64,000 nucleotides of DNA. Source: Sporisorium sorghi (taxonomy: Eukaryota > Basidiomycota > Ustilaginomycetes > Ustilaginales > Ustilaginaceae). Positions 52,338 through 63,083 of the stretch are shown here, in pieces; within the stretch, counting starts at the first letter, position 1; every line of letters starts with the position of its first letter. Position numbers and translations under genes: made by a program. The notes under the pieces are model-generated. The model did not search any database and was not told the DNA's origin. It saw nothing but the letters and a program-made list of their open reading frames with translations. The stretch lies in contig JALCCG010000054.1 of the NCBI GenBank assembly GCA_023212695.1, positions 1-64,000 of the forward strand, given 5' to 3'.

Positions 52338-53411
52338 ATGAGAAAGAGAAAGAGACAAGGGTTAAGCCGCATCTCACCTGCCTTCTGGACCGACTTTCAG
52401 CAGGGGGTCACCAAGATCCGCTACGACACGCGCAAATTTGCCTTTCGCCCTTGCGAGATCACGGCAAGCAGACTCAAACCCTTTATGGAGGAGATCACGA
52501 CCACAGGTGTAGACCTCTCAGCGGCGGATGACGGCGAACCAACGAGCACGACAGCGTCGTTTACGCATAGTGGCCCGCGACACGCAGCGCCGCACAGAGG
52601 AGCGGGTCATTTCTCCAAACCTGACCGCGGTGGACAGCATGACAAGGGTGCTATGACGGCTAAGCAGGTGGCCTTGAACACGTTTGGCTGCAGCAAGTTT
52701 CAGACGCTGCATCTTTGCTGGGATCCGGTCCCGAACACGGACGACACGACAGATGGCGCGACGGCGAACGGGCGACGTAATGGCAGCGGACCGCAGTCTT
52801 CGTCGTCTGCTAACGGCGTCAACAGAGAAAGCGACTGGCCGGTCGAGCGACAGGACATTTGGACCAACACGTCGTCGCAGAACAACGAAGCCCAAGCGCC
52901 GCCACCACATACGTCTCAAGCACGAGTCGCTGCAGCCGCCAGCACTCCAAAAGGGAGCTCTCTCGAGCAATCTGGTAGCACTACAGGTTCGCCCAAGTCG
53001 TGGATCATCCCGAGCTCGATCGAGTCCAAGCAGTCGAAAGCCTTCCGAGCCGACCTGATCGACTCGATTCGCACCACCATTGGCTGGACGCGCCAAGACC
53101 AGCAGCTGTTGAGCGACACGCCCTGGCTGTCGTCACAAGCCTCGAACTTGGCGCAACGCCTCGGCGGCGAAGACAGACTTCACCGCCTCGAGGGTCTTGT
53201 TTCTGAAATTGCGTATCAGCAGACCTGCGCGGATGCTAGTGGGAGTGCTTTGCCTGTCAACAGCAGCAGCAGCGTTGGAGCGGGTGAGAAGTTGACGATT
53301 CGCATGGTGCCGCCCGCGGAGAGACTCAAGCTCGGCGGCATGTACGTGCCTTACACCAAGGCGCAGCGTGTGCAGTGGTTTCTGGACAACCTGGATACGG
53401 ATGACGCTTAG
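52338..53411 (+). CDS. Hypothetical protein, 357 aa
   Basis: I chose the ATG at 52338 (MRKRKRQGLSRISPAFWTDF) because the frame further upstream opens only with a TTG. Ordered segments lie at about 10-55 (FWTDFQQGVTKIRYDTRKFAFRP), 115-140 (GCSKFQTLHLCWDPVP) and 250-350 (a helical region with IDSIRTTIGWTRQDQQLL and YTKAQRVQWFLDNLD). Ser/Thr/Gly-rich linkers separate them. The basic start could be a weak mitochondrial or nuclear signal. There is no catalytic motif or membrane helix, and I do not recognise the family. It ends about 300 bases from the convergent epimerase gene. Confidence 0.65.
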   Translation: MRKRKRQGLSRISPAFWTDFQQGVTKIRYDTRKFAFRPCEITASRLKPFMEEITTTGVDLSAADDGEPTSTTASFTHSGPRHAAPHRGAGHFSKPDRGGQHDKGAMTAKQVALNTFGCSKFQTLHLCWDPVPNTDDTTDGATANGRRNGSGPQSSSSANGVNRESDWPVERQDIWTNTSSQNNEAQAPPPHTSQARVAAAASTPKGSSLEQSGSTTGSPKSWIIPSSIESKQSKAFRADLIDSIRTTIGWTRQDQQLLSDTPWLSSQASNLAQRLGGEDRLHRLEGLVSEIAYQQTCADASGSALPVNSSSSVGAGEKLTIRMVPPAERLKLGGMYVPYTKAQRVQWFLDNLDTDDA

Positions 53412-53706
53412 CCCAGAGGTACAATCGAAGCAGATGGCAATCAACCTCGTTCCTGTTGCATGCAATCGCAATTTCGACACATCTGAAAGTCGTTCTGCAC
53501 TCGAAGTGTTGTTCTGTTCTGAGCCGCACTTCCACGTCTGCGTCCGTGAAACTCAAAGCCGCTCACCACCCTCGCGTGTGATCCCTCAACCACAACGTAC
53601 ACTGATCAACTCATCAACCATCACACACACCCCTCCCATCCCGAAAATGCAAGAGACTCGATTGAACACCACCTCACAACCTCGCCTTCACCCCTCCTCC
53701 GGCTAG

Positions 53707-54633
53707 TCACTTGCCCTCCACAGCCGGCGTGATACTCAACCCAGACATCCCCTGCAGACTCTGCAACGTGGGTCTCTCTCCCCTCTCCAGCGCGCCCTGG
53801 CTCTCCCTCCTCAACTTCTCCCGCTTACTCGCAGACATGTACACCCTTGGATACGACAGGGGCGTAATCGCGCCACTGTGCCAGCCGGATTTGCGGCCGT
53901 CCTCGTAGTGCTTGATCTCGTGTTCGACGGGTTCGCCGCGGGCGATGCGCTCGCGTTCCTTCTTGATGCGTTCCTGGGCCTCGTCGCAGCGGGTGCGGAG
54001 GAAGTTGATGACGTCCTTGGGGGATGGGTGGTTGAATATCGCTGTGCCGGCGACGATGATGTTGGCGCCGGCGTCTGCGCACCTGTCGATGGTTTTGGGG
54101 CCTACGCCGCCGTCGACCTCTACGTCCAAATCGGGAAAACGGGCTCGGAGTTCGGCGACTTTGGGCATGCACTCCTTCATGAACTTCTGCCCTCCGGCAC
54201 CAGGCCAGACCGTCATGACTAGAATCATATCGACCGCATGTCCCAATTCGTCCGAGATCTCGCTCGCCGGCGTGCCCGGGTTAATCGCCACCGCCGCACG
54301 CATCTTCGTCGCCCGAATCTGTCGCACCACATCCATCGGATCATCCGTAGCCTCCAAGTGAAACGTATACGACGCTCCTCCCGCTTCAGAGATGTCCTTC
54401 ACCCACCGTCCCGGATCCGCCACCATCATGTGACAATCCATAAAGATGTTCGGAACCGCCTTGGACACCGACGCAATCACAGGCGCCCCCATGACGATGT
54501 TCGGAACAAAGTGCCCATCCATAATGTCCATGTGCAGCCAGTCGGCGCCCGAGTCCAACATGCGCTGACACTCGCAGTTCAGGTTGCCCAGGTCCGAGGC
54601 GAGCACCGACGGCGCGATTTTGGTTGCTGGCAT
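53707..54633 (-). CDS. RPE1: Ribulose-phosphate 3-epimerase
   Basis: 308 aa, intronless, ATG at 54633. It interconverts ribulose-5-phosphate and xylulose-5-phosphate in the cytosolic pentose phosphate pathway. TIM-barrel motifs: IAPSVLASD, the metal/catalytic block WLHMDIMDGHFVPN, DCHMMV, then VDGGVGPKTI and IVAGTAIF phosphate-binding segments. Two features are unusual. The loop usually reading MTVEPGFGGQ is MTVWPGAGGQ here. The C-terminus also runs about 75 residues beyond the usual 225-240, with a charged helix and a Ser/Arg-rich tail. The core is otherwise complete, so activity is expected. Confidence 0.93.
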   Translation of the reverse strand: MPATKIAPSVLASDLGNLNCECQRMLDSGADWLHMDIMDGHFVPNIVMGAPVIASVSKAVPNIFMDCHMMVADPGRWVKDISEAGGASYTFHLEATDDPMDVVRQIRATKMRAAVAINPGTPASEISDELGHAVDMILVMTVWPGAGGQKFMKECMPKVAELRARFPDLDVEVDGGVGPKTIDRCADAGANIIVAGTAIFNHPSPKDVINFLRTRCDEAQERIKKERERIARGEPVEHEIKHYEDGRKSGWHSGAITPLSYPRVYMSASKREKLRRESQGALERGERPTLQSLQGMSGLSITPAVEGK

Positions 54634-55647
54634 TGTGGCGCGAGTCGGCAGAGCCTAGAAGAAGTGGTTGGGTGAGGGTAGAATCGGTGGCTGGATGATA
54701 GCTGTGGCTATCAGGGGAGAGATGCAGCAGAAAGGGCGCTCTGGCGATTGCCGATTCGTAGATTGATGCTTGGTCGAGGCAAACGGGTGATACGCAGCAA
54801 TTGTCGTGGCCCAATAAATGCTATCCGCTCCTGAAAGATGCTGCCGTGAATGAGAAGCTACGTCGATGGCAGGGATCGTCACCGGCCTAATGGACGCAGA
54901 ATCGTTCGCTTTGAGTGTCTCGCCCGTCGAGTGTCGTCTGACAGAATCGCCCGCAAAACAACCTTGAAGATGGGACGCTGTTCGAGCCGAGCGATGGTCT
55001 TGCTTGCAGGTCCGCAGAGCTCAGAGAGAGGTAATGTATGAGATGGAGATGGGAAGGAAAGTTCTGTCTCTGATACCAAAGATGGAAAAAGCCAAAAAGC
55101 CAAACGCACAAAGCCGAGCAGGTGAGATGAGATAGAGCTGCTGCAGCAGTAGTCACCACACCGTCAGAAAAGAATGGCCCATTCGCGCGGTCCAGAGCCT
55201 TACCGCAAAGTCAGCCAAGGCGGCGCTGTATCGCCGAACACCACTCACTCGCCCCGCCGCTCGCTATCTGATGCCTTTTGGAAATTTTGAATTTTCCTTC
55301 TCTCTCTCTCTCTCCCACAGGCGTATCGATGATGCTGCTGTTGCTCCCTCGCTTGGCTTGGCGGTGCGGCGGCGGTGCTGCCTAAACAAAATTCCAAAAA
55401 AAAGAAAGCCGAAAGAGAAGTTCCACGGCCGTGTTGGGGAAGACAGAGCCCAAGGCCAGCATTTCGTCACTTGGCCTTCCCAAAAACAGCCCAAATCGCC
55501 GATACGAAGACGCCGGACCGCCGCTCCGGTCTCTTCTCAAGACAATCTGCTCACCACCAGCACGCTAGGAAGCTCGACATCATACAATGAGATCACTGAG
55601 ATTTCGACTACAGCAGGGGTATCAGTGCTCGCCTCTCTTTCCTTCCT
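54634..55647. other. Intergenic region
   Basis: About 1 kb between the epimerase start and the stop of the SMP-C2 gene, both on minus. It includes the epimerase promoter and a CT run near 55301-55314. No gene is seen. Confidence 0.55.
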
Positions 55648-58600
55648 TCAAAAGTGTGAAATGCCTTCCGACTCCATCTTGCCAATCCGCTTAGACTGCT
55701 TGTTGCCAAACTGGCGCTTTATCTTGGCCACGCCATCTTCGGCGTTGGTCTTCATCCACGTCAGCGTTCGGAAACCTTTGATCTGAGCAGCGCCTCGTTG
55801 GTTTCGATGCAGGGCTCGCGCTCGTGCACGTCGGCCTTCGGGGCTGTCCGAGTCGCCCTCCTCTTCCGCCAGGCGGTCCAGCTCGGTTTCGGTCAGTGAC
55901 ATGGCGTAGAGCGAGTCGTCGTCGCCGCCGCCGCCGCCTTCACCGCTGTGCCCATCTTCGCCCATCTGACCGGGCTCCTCGCTGACAAAGCCCTTTGCTG
56001 AAGCATGTGATCCAGTGCGACTGTGCGTTCCCGGCCGAGCGCTTGTAGCGTTGCTCGAACGCCATCGCTCCGTCGCCAGTGATCGAGGTCGCGCTCGCTC
56101 CCCCGCGTCCAGCAGCGTCATGTACGTATCAAACGCGAATCGCATCTCCGAGTCGCCCGCAGTGCAAGAGCGGTGCTCCGGCGCGATTCCCCGGTGGAAG
56201 ATCATATCAATCTCCACCCAACCCACGGTACGCAGCTTGGCAGCGCTCACCGCCTCGTCCGAGATGGTGGCAGCGCCCGTGCGGCACAGCCCTTCCAGCA
56301 CCGGCAACAGCTTGGCCTTGACAGAACCCTCGTCGTCCTTTTGGAGCAGCTCCGGATCGCTCGTAGCGCGCAGCACGTCCTGCTCCGTCTTGTCCCACTC
56401 CGACGAATCAAACAGACGCAGCCGACGTTGGATGCGCGCCTCGTCCGATACGCGGTTGAGCGGCAAAAACGCCCATGCATGGTGATGCGTGCGTCCAGGC
56501 ATGCGTGAGTCGGTGCGCAAACTCAGATAAAGCGAGTTGGGATAGCGTTGACGAACCGGCAGACGGATCGGCTCCTTGAGCGGCCATTCGTAGCTCACCG
56601 TAGCCTCGCTGCCCATGCCGGACTCGTAGTCATCCACGGGCTCCGTGTCGTCGGTGCTCGTCTTGCCGCCCACCGTCTCCAACAACAGGTGGCACGCCTT
56701 CTTGTCGAGCAGCATCTGCGGCACGCCCGTCACCTTGATGCTCGCCACTTCGACGATGCCCACGTTCCACCCACGCAGAGGACGCGGGACCGAAAGCTCG
56801 ACGCTGCGGAAAAGCAGCGTGATCCGGATCTTGCCGTAACCGAGACCGCCTGTGAGCGTGTACCACCCCGTGCTGTGGCTGCTCTCCGTCAGCACGTCGG
56901 CCAAGCGAAGCCCAACACAGCCCAAGATCGCATCGCTCTCGCGCATCCGTGCGTCGCGCACCGTAAAGTCCATCCTCGCCGTGGTCCAGTCACCAATGAA
57001 GCGTTCGCTACCTGCGTTGATGTACGGTCGCGGATTGAGCGTCTTTGTCCTCGTGCGGAAGATGGCCTCGTCGTTGAGAAACACCTGCACGTACGACGAT
57101 GGAAGCTTGCCACCCGCCGCGCCTTCCGCATGGCTCTCGTCAGTAGGGGCAGGCCCGTTCCTCGACTTTTGCGACAGTCGCTTCGAGGCGCCTCCAAGCG
57201 ATTTTTGCGTCGAAGGCACTTCGAGACCAGTGATCGAGTGGATGTGGAAAGCGAGGATACCCGAGGGCAGCTCTGCCGTAGGCGGATGCACCGTCGCCTG
57301 TTTGGCTCCTTCAATCATGGTCGCAAGCTTCTGAATGCGTTCCTTGCGTATCTTTCTCTTACGCAGCACTTCGTCGTCCATCGGAAGGCTGAGGCCGTGG
57401 ACAAGCTTGTCAAAACCAGTCATGTAGGCGCGCAAATCCGGGTTGACATCCGACTCGGACGACGACTGATCCGCGTTTGGAAGCGGAGGTAGCACCTTGT
57501 CGTCGTTCGTGTTGCCCTTGCCGTCAACGGGGGATACGAGATCGATGGACGCGCTGTCGTCGTGAGCTGAGCTGGTGACGCTATTGAGCAGCTTGCGTCG
57601 CGATGGAGTATGCCCTGTGCCCGGAGAGTGAGCAAGTCCGAAGAAGCCCACGCTATACTTGAGTGTGCCTTGCACGGCGGCGCCTTTTCGCATGGGCAGC
57701 AGCTTGTCTGTACGTGTCTCGAGCAGGTTGGTGCTTCTGGACTCGGTGCCCGGGTGGAACTTTCGGATGAGTCGATGCAGCGAGATCTCGACTTTGCCCA
57801 GAGGATCATCCGCCGAGAAGCGGTCGGCATCGAACACGGTGAATCGCAAACGGTCGTGATCGCGCACCTCGTCTGGAGATACGAGCAAGAAGCCTGTCTC
57901 TTGCCACACGGCGTCGCGCCTCTTTCGAACGATGCGAGACGTAAACAGTGGCTTGCCAGCTCGAGCGAAGGAAGCTTGCACAAAGGGATCGCTCTGGCCA
58001 TTGGAATCGGCGGCAGCCAGATCGTCGGCCTGGTGGATGACGAAGCAGATGACGCCGAGCGAGTACACGTTTTGCGGACCGTCTCCAGCACCGAGCAGAG
58101 CAGCTACGTCGACTGTGTACGACAACGGAGCGATAAATCCCTTGATGACATCCTCCACAGCATGCAACACATACGAGGACATGAGGGGCAGATTCATGGC
58201 GTCAACGACCATCTTCTTGCCCAAGGGCTTGGCCGAGATCTCGAGCTTGGGCGCATCGACAAAGCAGACGGCTGCATGCTTCACGAAAGGAGCAACGGGT
58301 GTCATTTGGAGACGGACACGTGCTTTGCCTTCAATGCCGATCATTTCGATCCAGACGGGGATGTCGACCGCAGCGATCTTTTGAAGACCCACGCTGAGGT
58401 AGAGCAGCAAATGGATCCTCTCGGTTGGCACGTTGTTGAGCTGGTCAAAGTCTTCCTCCTCCCCGGCTTCGCCTGCTGCCACGGGCCCAGATGCATTGAG
58501 CGGGCCCGGATTGGTGTTGGTGGTGGACCGGAAAAGGCCCTTCTTGGTGGCTGCTCCTCGGTAAGCGAAAGTGACCTCGAGATTGACATAGTCGCCCACA

Positions 58601-59622
58601 TCGACAAGGGCTTCATCCTCCTCTCTATCAATTTGATGAGGGACAGGAGCGTCGGCGGGGGACTTGCCGGCATCTTTGTGTGCCTGTACAACAGCTCCAA
58701 GGAGGAAAGCCTTGTCGTCGGAAGGAAGCACGCGGAAGCTCTTGACTCGGAGTGGGATGGAGCCTTGGTCCATGTCTTCCACTCGGACGTTGTGGACCAC
58801 ACCGGGGACCTGTGTCATGAGACTGTCCTCGAGAAGATCGATAAAGGGAGCAAAGTAGTCGGCATTGATGAGCGGCCAGGCGGTTGCGAGGGCCTTGTTG
58901 AGCCATTCGACCGACTCTTCGCCGGCGCCAGGCAAGGCACGGCGCCTTGCTACAGCCTCCATTTCGAGCGCCCACTTTGCGTCGTCGCCGCGCTCTTTGA
59001 GCTTCCTGTAGAGGATGTGACCGCTGCAGCCAGCGACCAGCGTAGCAGCAATGATGCTGAACCTCGCCAAAACGAGGGCCGCCACGACGGTGCCTCCAAA
59101 GAAAAGCATGGTCATGGGAATGGTATCTTTGAAGGCTGCCTGTGCATCGTAGTCGGTGGAACCGGTGTCGGGCCGCGAAGCCTCGGATTCGTGTGCACCC
59201 AGCGTCATGCCGAGCGAAGTCTGGGCAAGCGCGGAGACGTCGCCCTGGACGGGTTGCTCCTTCTTGATGGACGATGCAGTGCTGATGGTGGAATCTCGCT
59301 TGTTTGAGATGGGACGGTCAGATGTGCCGGTGTTCCCACTTGAACGCGATGGACTCGCTTGGAGGTACGCGAGGTCGTTGCTTTCTGTGTTGGCGTTGTG
59401 CGAGCGAGGTGGGAGCGGTGGGACTGGTGGGATAGAATACTCTGATGCCGAAGAGAAGCGTTTAGAGCGGTGATCATCGAGCATCTCGGCATCATCGTCT
59501 TGGGCGGCGTGATTCTTCTTGCCGCTCTGAAGGCTTGGTTTGCGCAAACGCGAGCGGATCGAGCTGAAGCTGGGACGGCGGCTCGACAGGCTCTTGCGCG
59601 GGGAAGGTTCGGCGTCCGACAT
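55648..59622 (-). CDS. SMP- and C2-domain membrane contact protein (Mug190/tricalbin-like)
   Basis: 1324 aa, intronless, ATG at 59622. Residues 1-160 are disordered and Ser/Arg-rich. A hydrophobic segment at about 165-200 (MLFFGGTVVAALVLARFSIIA) could form a hairpin in the ER membrane. The SMP lipid-transfer domain covers about 220-510 (VEWLNKALATAWPLINADYF at its start, EVTFAYRG, ISAKPLGKKMVVD). C2 domains begin near 519 (LGVICFVIHQADDL, DPFVQASF), near 786 (LAFHIHSITGLEV) and probably near 948. The order of membrane anchor, SMP and C2 repeats is that of tricalbins and fission yeast Mug190, which tether ER to plasma membrane and move lipids. Not all C2 calcium-binding Asp residues are present, so calcium dependence is uncertain. 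Confidence 0.87.
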   Translation of the reverse strand: MSDAEPSPRKSLSSRRPSFSSIRSRLRKPSLQSGKKNHAAQDDDAEMLDDHRSKRFSSASEYSIPPVPPLPPRSHNANTESNDLAYLQASPSRSSGNTGTSDRPISNKRDSTISTASSIKKEQPVQGDVSALAQTSLGMTLGAHESEASRPDTGSTDYDAQAAFKDTIPMTMLFFGGTVVAALVLARFSIIAATLVAGCSGHILYRKLKERGDDAKWALEMEAVARRRALPGAGEESVEWLNKALATAWPLINADYFAPFIDLLEDSLMTQVPGVVHNVRVEDMDQGSIPLRVKSFRVLPSDDKAFLLGAVVQAHKDAGKSPADAPVPHQIDREEDEALVDVGDYVNLEVTFAYRGAATKKGLFRSTTNTNPGPLNASGPVAAGEAGEEEDFDQLNNVPTERIHLLLYLSVGLQKIAAVDIPVWIEMIGIEGKARVRLQMTPVAPFVKHAAVCFVDAPKLEISAKPLGKKMVVDAMNLPLMSSYVLHAVEDVIKGFIAPLSYTVDVAALLGAGDGPQNVYSLGVICFVIHQADDLAAADSNGQSDPFVQASFARAGKPLFTSRIVRKRRDAVWQETGFLLVSPDEVRDHDRLRFTVFDADRFSADDPLGKVEISLHRLIRKFHPGTESRSTNLLETRTDKLLPMRKGAAVQGTLKYSVGFFGLAHSPGTGHTPSRRKLLNSVTSSAHDDSASIDLVSPVDGKGNTNDDKVLPPLPNADQSSSESDVNPDLRAYMTGFDKLVHGLSLPMDDEVLRKRKIRKERIQKLATMIEGAKQATVHPPTAELPSGILAFHIHSITGLEVPSTQKSLGGASKRLSQKSRNGPAPTDESHAEGAAGGKLPSSYVQVFLNDEAIFRTRTKTLNPRPYINAGSERFIGDWTTARMDFTVRDARMRESDAILGCVGLRLADVLTESSHSTGWYTLTGGLGYGKIRITLLFRSVELSVPRPLRGWNVGIVEVASIKVTGVPQMLLDKKACHLLLETVGGKTSTDDTEPVDDYESGMGSEATVSYEWPLKEPIRLPVRQRYPNSLYLSLRTDSRMPGRTHHHAWAFLPLNRVSDEARIQRRLRLFDSSEWDKTEQDVLRATSDPELLQKDDEGSVKAKLLPVLEGLCRTGAATISDEAVSAAKLRTVGWVEIDMIFHRGIAPEHRSCTAGDSEMRFAFDTYMTLLDAGERARPRSLATERWRSSNATSARPGTHSRTGSHASAKGFVSEEPGQMGEDGHSGEGGGGGDDDSLYAMSLTETELDRLAEEEGDSDSPEGRRARARALHRNQRGAAQIKGFRTLTWMKTNAEDGVAKIKRQFGNKQSKRIGKMESEGISHF

Positions 59623-60425
59623 GGCTGTGCGGGACTACTGCCGCTACGAACGGCTGCGGTGTGGGCTGTTATCGACAGGAGGAGGCTTTCCTAACTGCTG
59701 CTTGACACGATGTCTAACAAGAGAGTCGTGGAGAGATCGTCGAGGTCAAGACGGAAGATGTCTTGGAGTCTCTGAAAGCAATCGTCCCTCAGCGATGCTG
59801 CGTCGAATGCCCTGTCGAAAAGTGGCTTGGCGTTGGATGTGGTTGTCACTACTGGCTCGAGGCTTCGGCTGAGCAAGCACTTTCTGCCATGACTTTTTTT
59901 GGCTAGCCAGTCGAGACCCTTGACACAGCCTTGTCACATTTGGTTCAGAAAACACTTTCTCCCCATGGAAGCAAGCAGCCTCCGTTCGCTTCGCCATTTT
60001 GATGCGATGCACTCCTCCCGCATGCACGCTGTCACAGTCTGGCATGCCGAACTTTGCGCCTCGGCTGTGCCGCTCGCAACCTTTCGTGTCTTCGGACCTT
60101 CCGACCGGCGTATCGGCTCGACCTTTTTTCTGTGTGTTCTTCTCTGAATTCCTACGGCAAAATGACGTTGATTTTCGCACCGAGTGCAGCGGTAAAAGGC
60201 AAGAGCGCACAGGCCATGGCTCACAGAGAGAGAGAGAGAGAGCCAAGAAGCTTCCGGTCATCTTCTTTTGGTACAGCCACTGCCAAGCTTTTCTTAGCTT
60301 TGCTTGTCAAACGATCATGCTGGCTAGCTGTTGTCAATACGGCGATAAAGCTGGCATGAATGCAATTGGAAATGGCTCCTTGCCATGGCAGGACAACAAG
60401 AGAGACTAAAACAACAAGGGCGACG
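59623..60425. other. Intergenic region with GA repeat
   Basis: 800 bases between the Nup107 stop and the start of the SMP-C2 gene on the same strand, with a GA run at 60225-60242. No gene is recognised. Confidence 0.55.
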
Positions 60426-63083
60426 CTACGATTCAATCGCCTTTTCAAACACGTCGCCGCCTTGATTGAGCAGCAGCAATGACGCTTCGCGCACACGCAG
60501 CAGATAGTCCTGCAACAGATTGGGCGCGTTGCTGCGGATGAACTCGAGGTAGAGCTTGTGACGCTCGTCGGCCACGATCTCGGACAGCCGCAGCGCCATG
60601 TTGAGGTTGGAGGGAACCGCGCTCGCTGACTCGACCAGCATGTCGTGCAGCCGGAACACGATTTCGGGGATGTAGGTCTGTCGGATGTCGAACAGCTCGC
60701 GTGCTCGTCGTTCTGTTTCCAGTCCACCGCCCGCTCCGGTCAGGGAGATCTTGAGCCAGTCACGTTCGAGCAGCACCAGGTCCAGATCGCGCGCTTGCTC
60801 CACCACCTGGCTCAGCGCCTTGACCCAGTTCATGCGTTCCAGCTTCGACATTCCGCCAGCACGAGGCCCGCCAGCAGTAGCGGAAAGCTCAGCGGGACGA
60901 GTGGTCCAGAAATGCTTGTACGCCACGTGCGCCTCCAGAGCCGTAAAGAACGTGTCCCATCCGGAGCGCTCGATGTTCTGGTCCATCGAGATGTCCAGAC
61001 TGTCGACGCTCGACAGCACCTCGTTGGGCATGCGGTCGCGAAGTACCTTGGCGGCGTGCAGGCGGCCCGTCGACAAAAACAGTCGGGTGAGAGCATTCGA
61101 CTGGATGATCGCATCGGCATACGTGGCTGGATCAAACGTCAGCCAGTCAATCGACCGCACCAGCGCCTCCTCGGTGCCATCCAGGCGGACGTCGAATCGA
61201 ACAGCGTCCAGCTTGCCGGGCCCGCCTCTTGTCTTGAATGCCCCACCAAAGCTCGAAGGCTCGTCAAAGTCGGACATGATGCCTGGGAACAGCTCGTCGA
61301 ACACAATCTCGACCGTGCATCTGGCCACCGCGGCCAGGTCGAGGTTGTGCTGCTCGGCCTGACGCAGCGCGTGCGCCTTGGCATCGCGGCTGGCGTTGAC
61401 GTCCATGGAGCGCAAAAAGTTGGCGTAGCTTCTCGTGGCCGATTGCGGTTCGAGCGAACTGGCGTACATGGCCACGAGATCGTTCTCGCCCGCCGCTTCC
61501 AACACCTGCACGTAGCACGACAGGATCGCGTTGCATGCAAAGTCCGGCAGCGAGATCGACAGCAGGCGAAGGTACAGGATGAGATGCGCAAAGAAGCGCA
61601 GCAGTCTCGCGAACGTCGCAGGTTCCAGCGTGGCCTGCATGTCGCCGAGGTTGTCGGCAAATCGGTTGAATAGTTCGGGCAGGTTGTTGGAGATGACGCT
61701 CCTTTGCACCAGGCGGTACGGGTTGTTGGCTTGAAGGTGGATGCTGTGCGATTGGGTCTGGCTGAGCTTGTCAAAGACGCCGTGCAGCGATCCCAGCTCG
61801 ACTTCTCCTCTGGGTCCACTTGCGGCTTGGGTTGCAGCTGCGCCGCCCGAAGTTGCCGCCGTGGCAGCAGCAGACGATGTAGAGGAAACACCCTGCGAGA
61901 GCTTGACAGCACCATGCTCGCCTTCACCGAACAGCTCGACGTTGGCCTCTTGACTCCACCAGTTGTGCCTCTCGTCCAGCTTGAGATCGACCGCGGCTTC
62001 GAGCTTGGCGTTGACGTGCGCCCAGAGATACTCTTCCCAGCTCTGGCTGACATGAGCCACGGACGGAAGGTCTCCTGCCAGGGATCCATACAATGCTCTT
62101 TCGAATTCGTCCAGATTCGGGTTGGCGGCAAGCTTTCTGCACGCCGACTTCCACAGGGATCGATTGCGGTTGCCTACCACGCGGTCGACGTCTTGCAACT
62201 CGACGCTGACCGTTGGATCGTGGTACAGCATGGCGCCACGAAGCGTTGCAGCCCGCCAGCTCTGATCGGTCTGGTGGCATAGATCAAAGGCAGCATCCAA
62301 ACGTCCTGCGCGTGCGTATTCGAAGAGCGTTCGCAGCAGCGCCTTTTCGTACGTGGCATCTTCCAGCTCGAGGCCGCCCTCGCCGCGGGAGACAGCATCG
62401 GGATCCAGATTCTTGACAGCCTTGCCACGGTTCTTGGGTGCAAAGCTGGAGCTAGCAGCCGACCCAAACGTCAACTTGCGGCCGTCGCTAGAGGCGGATG
62501 CACCACCTACACTAGCACGCTTCTCGGCGCGCACACGATTCTTGGTGAAAGCCAGGTAACCTTTTCGTACTTCGACGACGTGTTTTGGGGAAAGCGTCTC
62601 TTGCAGCCATTCGCGAATGATACGGAGCTCGTTGAGATGCTCGTTCTTCTCGAAAATGCTCTGTATCGCTGCGAGAGGCGTCTCGTATGGTTGAAGCGCA
62701 TCCTTATCGTTCTCCTCTGATGCAGAGTGTGACTTGCGCTCGATTCGGTGGAGCCTCTCGGAGGTGAGCATGTGCACAAGTCTCCATGTGTTTTGTTCGA
62801 GCTCCCATGCTGCCCTGTCGCCATCCTCGAGGTCTTGTGCTGAACGACGAGCGACGTAGCCTGCGTCGTCGAGCGCTTCCTCGCCTAGTCCTGAACATAC
62901 ATCTGCAAAGAGCAGAGCCGTGCCGTTGTCCGGATCAATCCTCGCCGCTGGATCAAGATCTTTGCATGCCTGCAGGACTCGAGCGAATGCGTTGAAGCTC
63001 GATTCGCTGGCGCGTGCCGCAGCTGCCTGACCCGAGGCGGAAGTCGAGGCAGCGCCTTGAGCAGACTGCGTTGCCACAGCCAT
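60426..63083 (-). CDS. NUP84: Nuclear pore protein Nup107/Nup84
   Basis: 885 aa from the ATG at 63083. The frame further upstream opens only with a TTG. It is almost entirely helical, with the ACE1-type alpha-solenoid of the Nup84/Nup107 family. Matching family blocks include the WELEQNTWRLVHMLTSERL segment near 120, the conserved ALLRTLFEYARAGRLDAAFDLC and SWRAATLRGAMLYHD near 290-340, RNRSLWKSACRKLA, and SWEEYLWAHVNAKLE. It is a scaffold member of the Y-complex (Nup84 subcomplex) of the nuclear pore, joining Nup145C/Nup96 and Nup133. Length is close to the family norm. The gene is intronless. Confidence 0.9.
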   Translation of the reverse strand: MAVATQSAQGAASTSASGQAAAARASESSFNAFARVLQACKDLDPAARIDPDNGTALLFADVCSGLGEEALDDAGYVARRSAQDLEDGDRAAWELEQNTWRLVHMLTSERLHRIERKSHSASEENDKDALQPYETPLAAIQSIFEKNEHLNELRIIREWLQETLSPKHVVEVRKGYLAFTKNRVRAEKRASVGGASASSDGRKLTFGSAASSSFAPKNRGKAVKNLDPDAVSRGEGGLELEDATYEKALLRTLFEYARAGRLDAAFDLCHQTDQSWRAATLRGAMLYHDPTVSVELQDVDRVVGNRNRSLWKSACRKLAANPNLDEFERALYGSLAGDLPSVAHVSQSWEEYLWAHVNAKLEAAVDLKLDERHNWWSQEANVELFGEGEHGAVKLSQGVSSTSSAAATAATSGGAAATQAASGPRGEVELGSLHGVFDKLSQTQSHSIHLQANNPYRLVQRSVISNNLPELFNRFADNLGDMQATLEPATFARLLRFFAHLILYLRLLSISLPDFACNAILSCYVQVLEAAGENDLVAMYASSLEPQSATRSYANFLRSMDVNASRDAKAHALRQAEQHNLDLAAVARCTVEIVFDELFPGIMSDFDEPSSFGGAFKTRGGPGKLDAVRFDVRLDGTEEALVRSIDWLTFDPATYADAIIQSNALTRLFLSTGRLHAAKVLRDRMPNEVLSSVDSLDISMDQNIERSGWDTFFTALEAHVAYKHFWTTRPAELSATAGGPRAGGMSKLERMNWVKALSQVVEQARDLDLVLLERDWLKISLTGAGGGLETERRARELFDIRQTYIPEIVFRLHDMLVESASAVPSNLNMALRLSEIVADERHKLYLEFIRSNAPNLLQDYLLRVREASLLLLNQGGDVFEKAIES

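Noticed and set aside
57610..59307. 565-codon open frame on the plus strand
   Set aside because: It is antisense to the SMP-C2 gene, which has clear domains; the frame arises from GC-rich codon usage.
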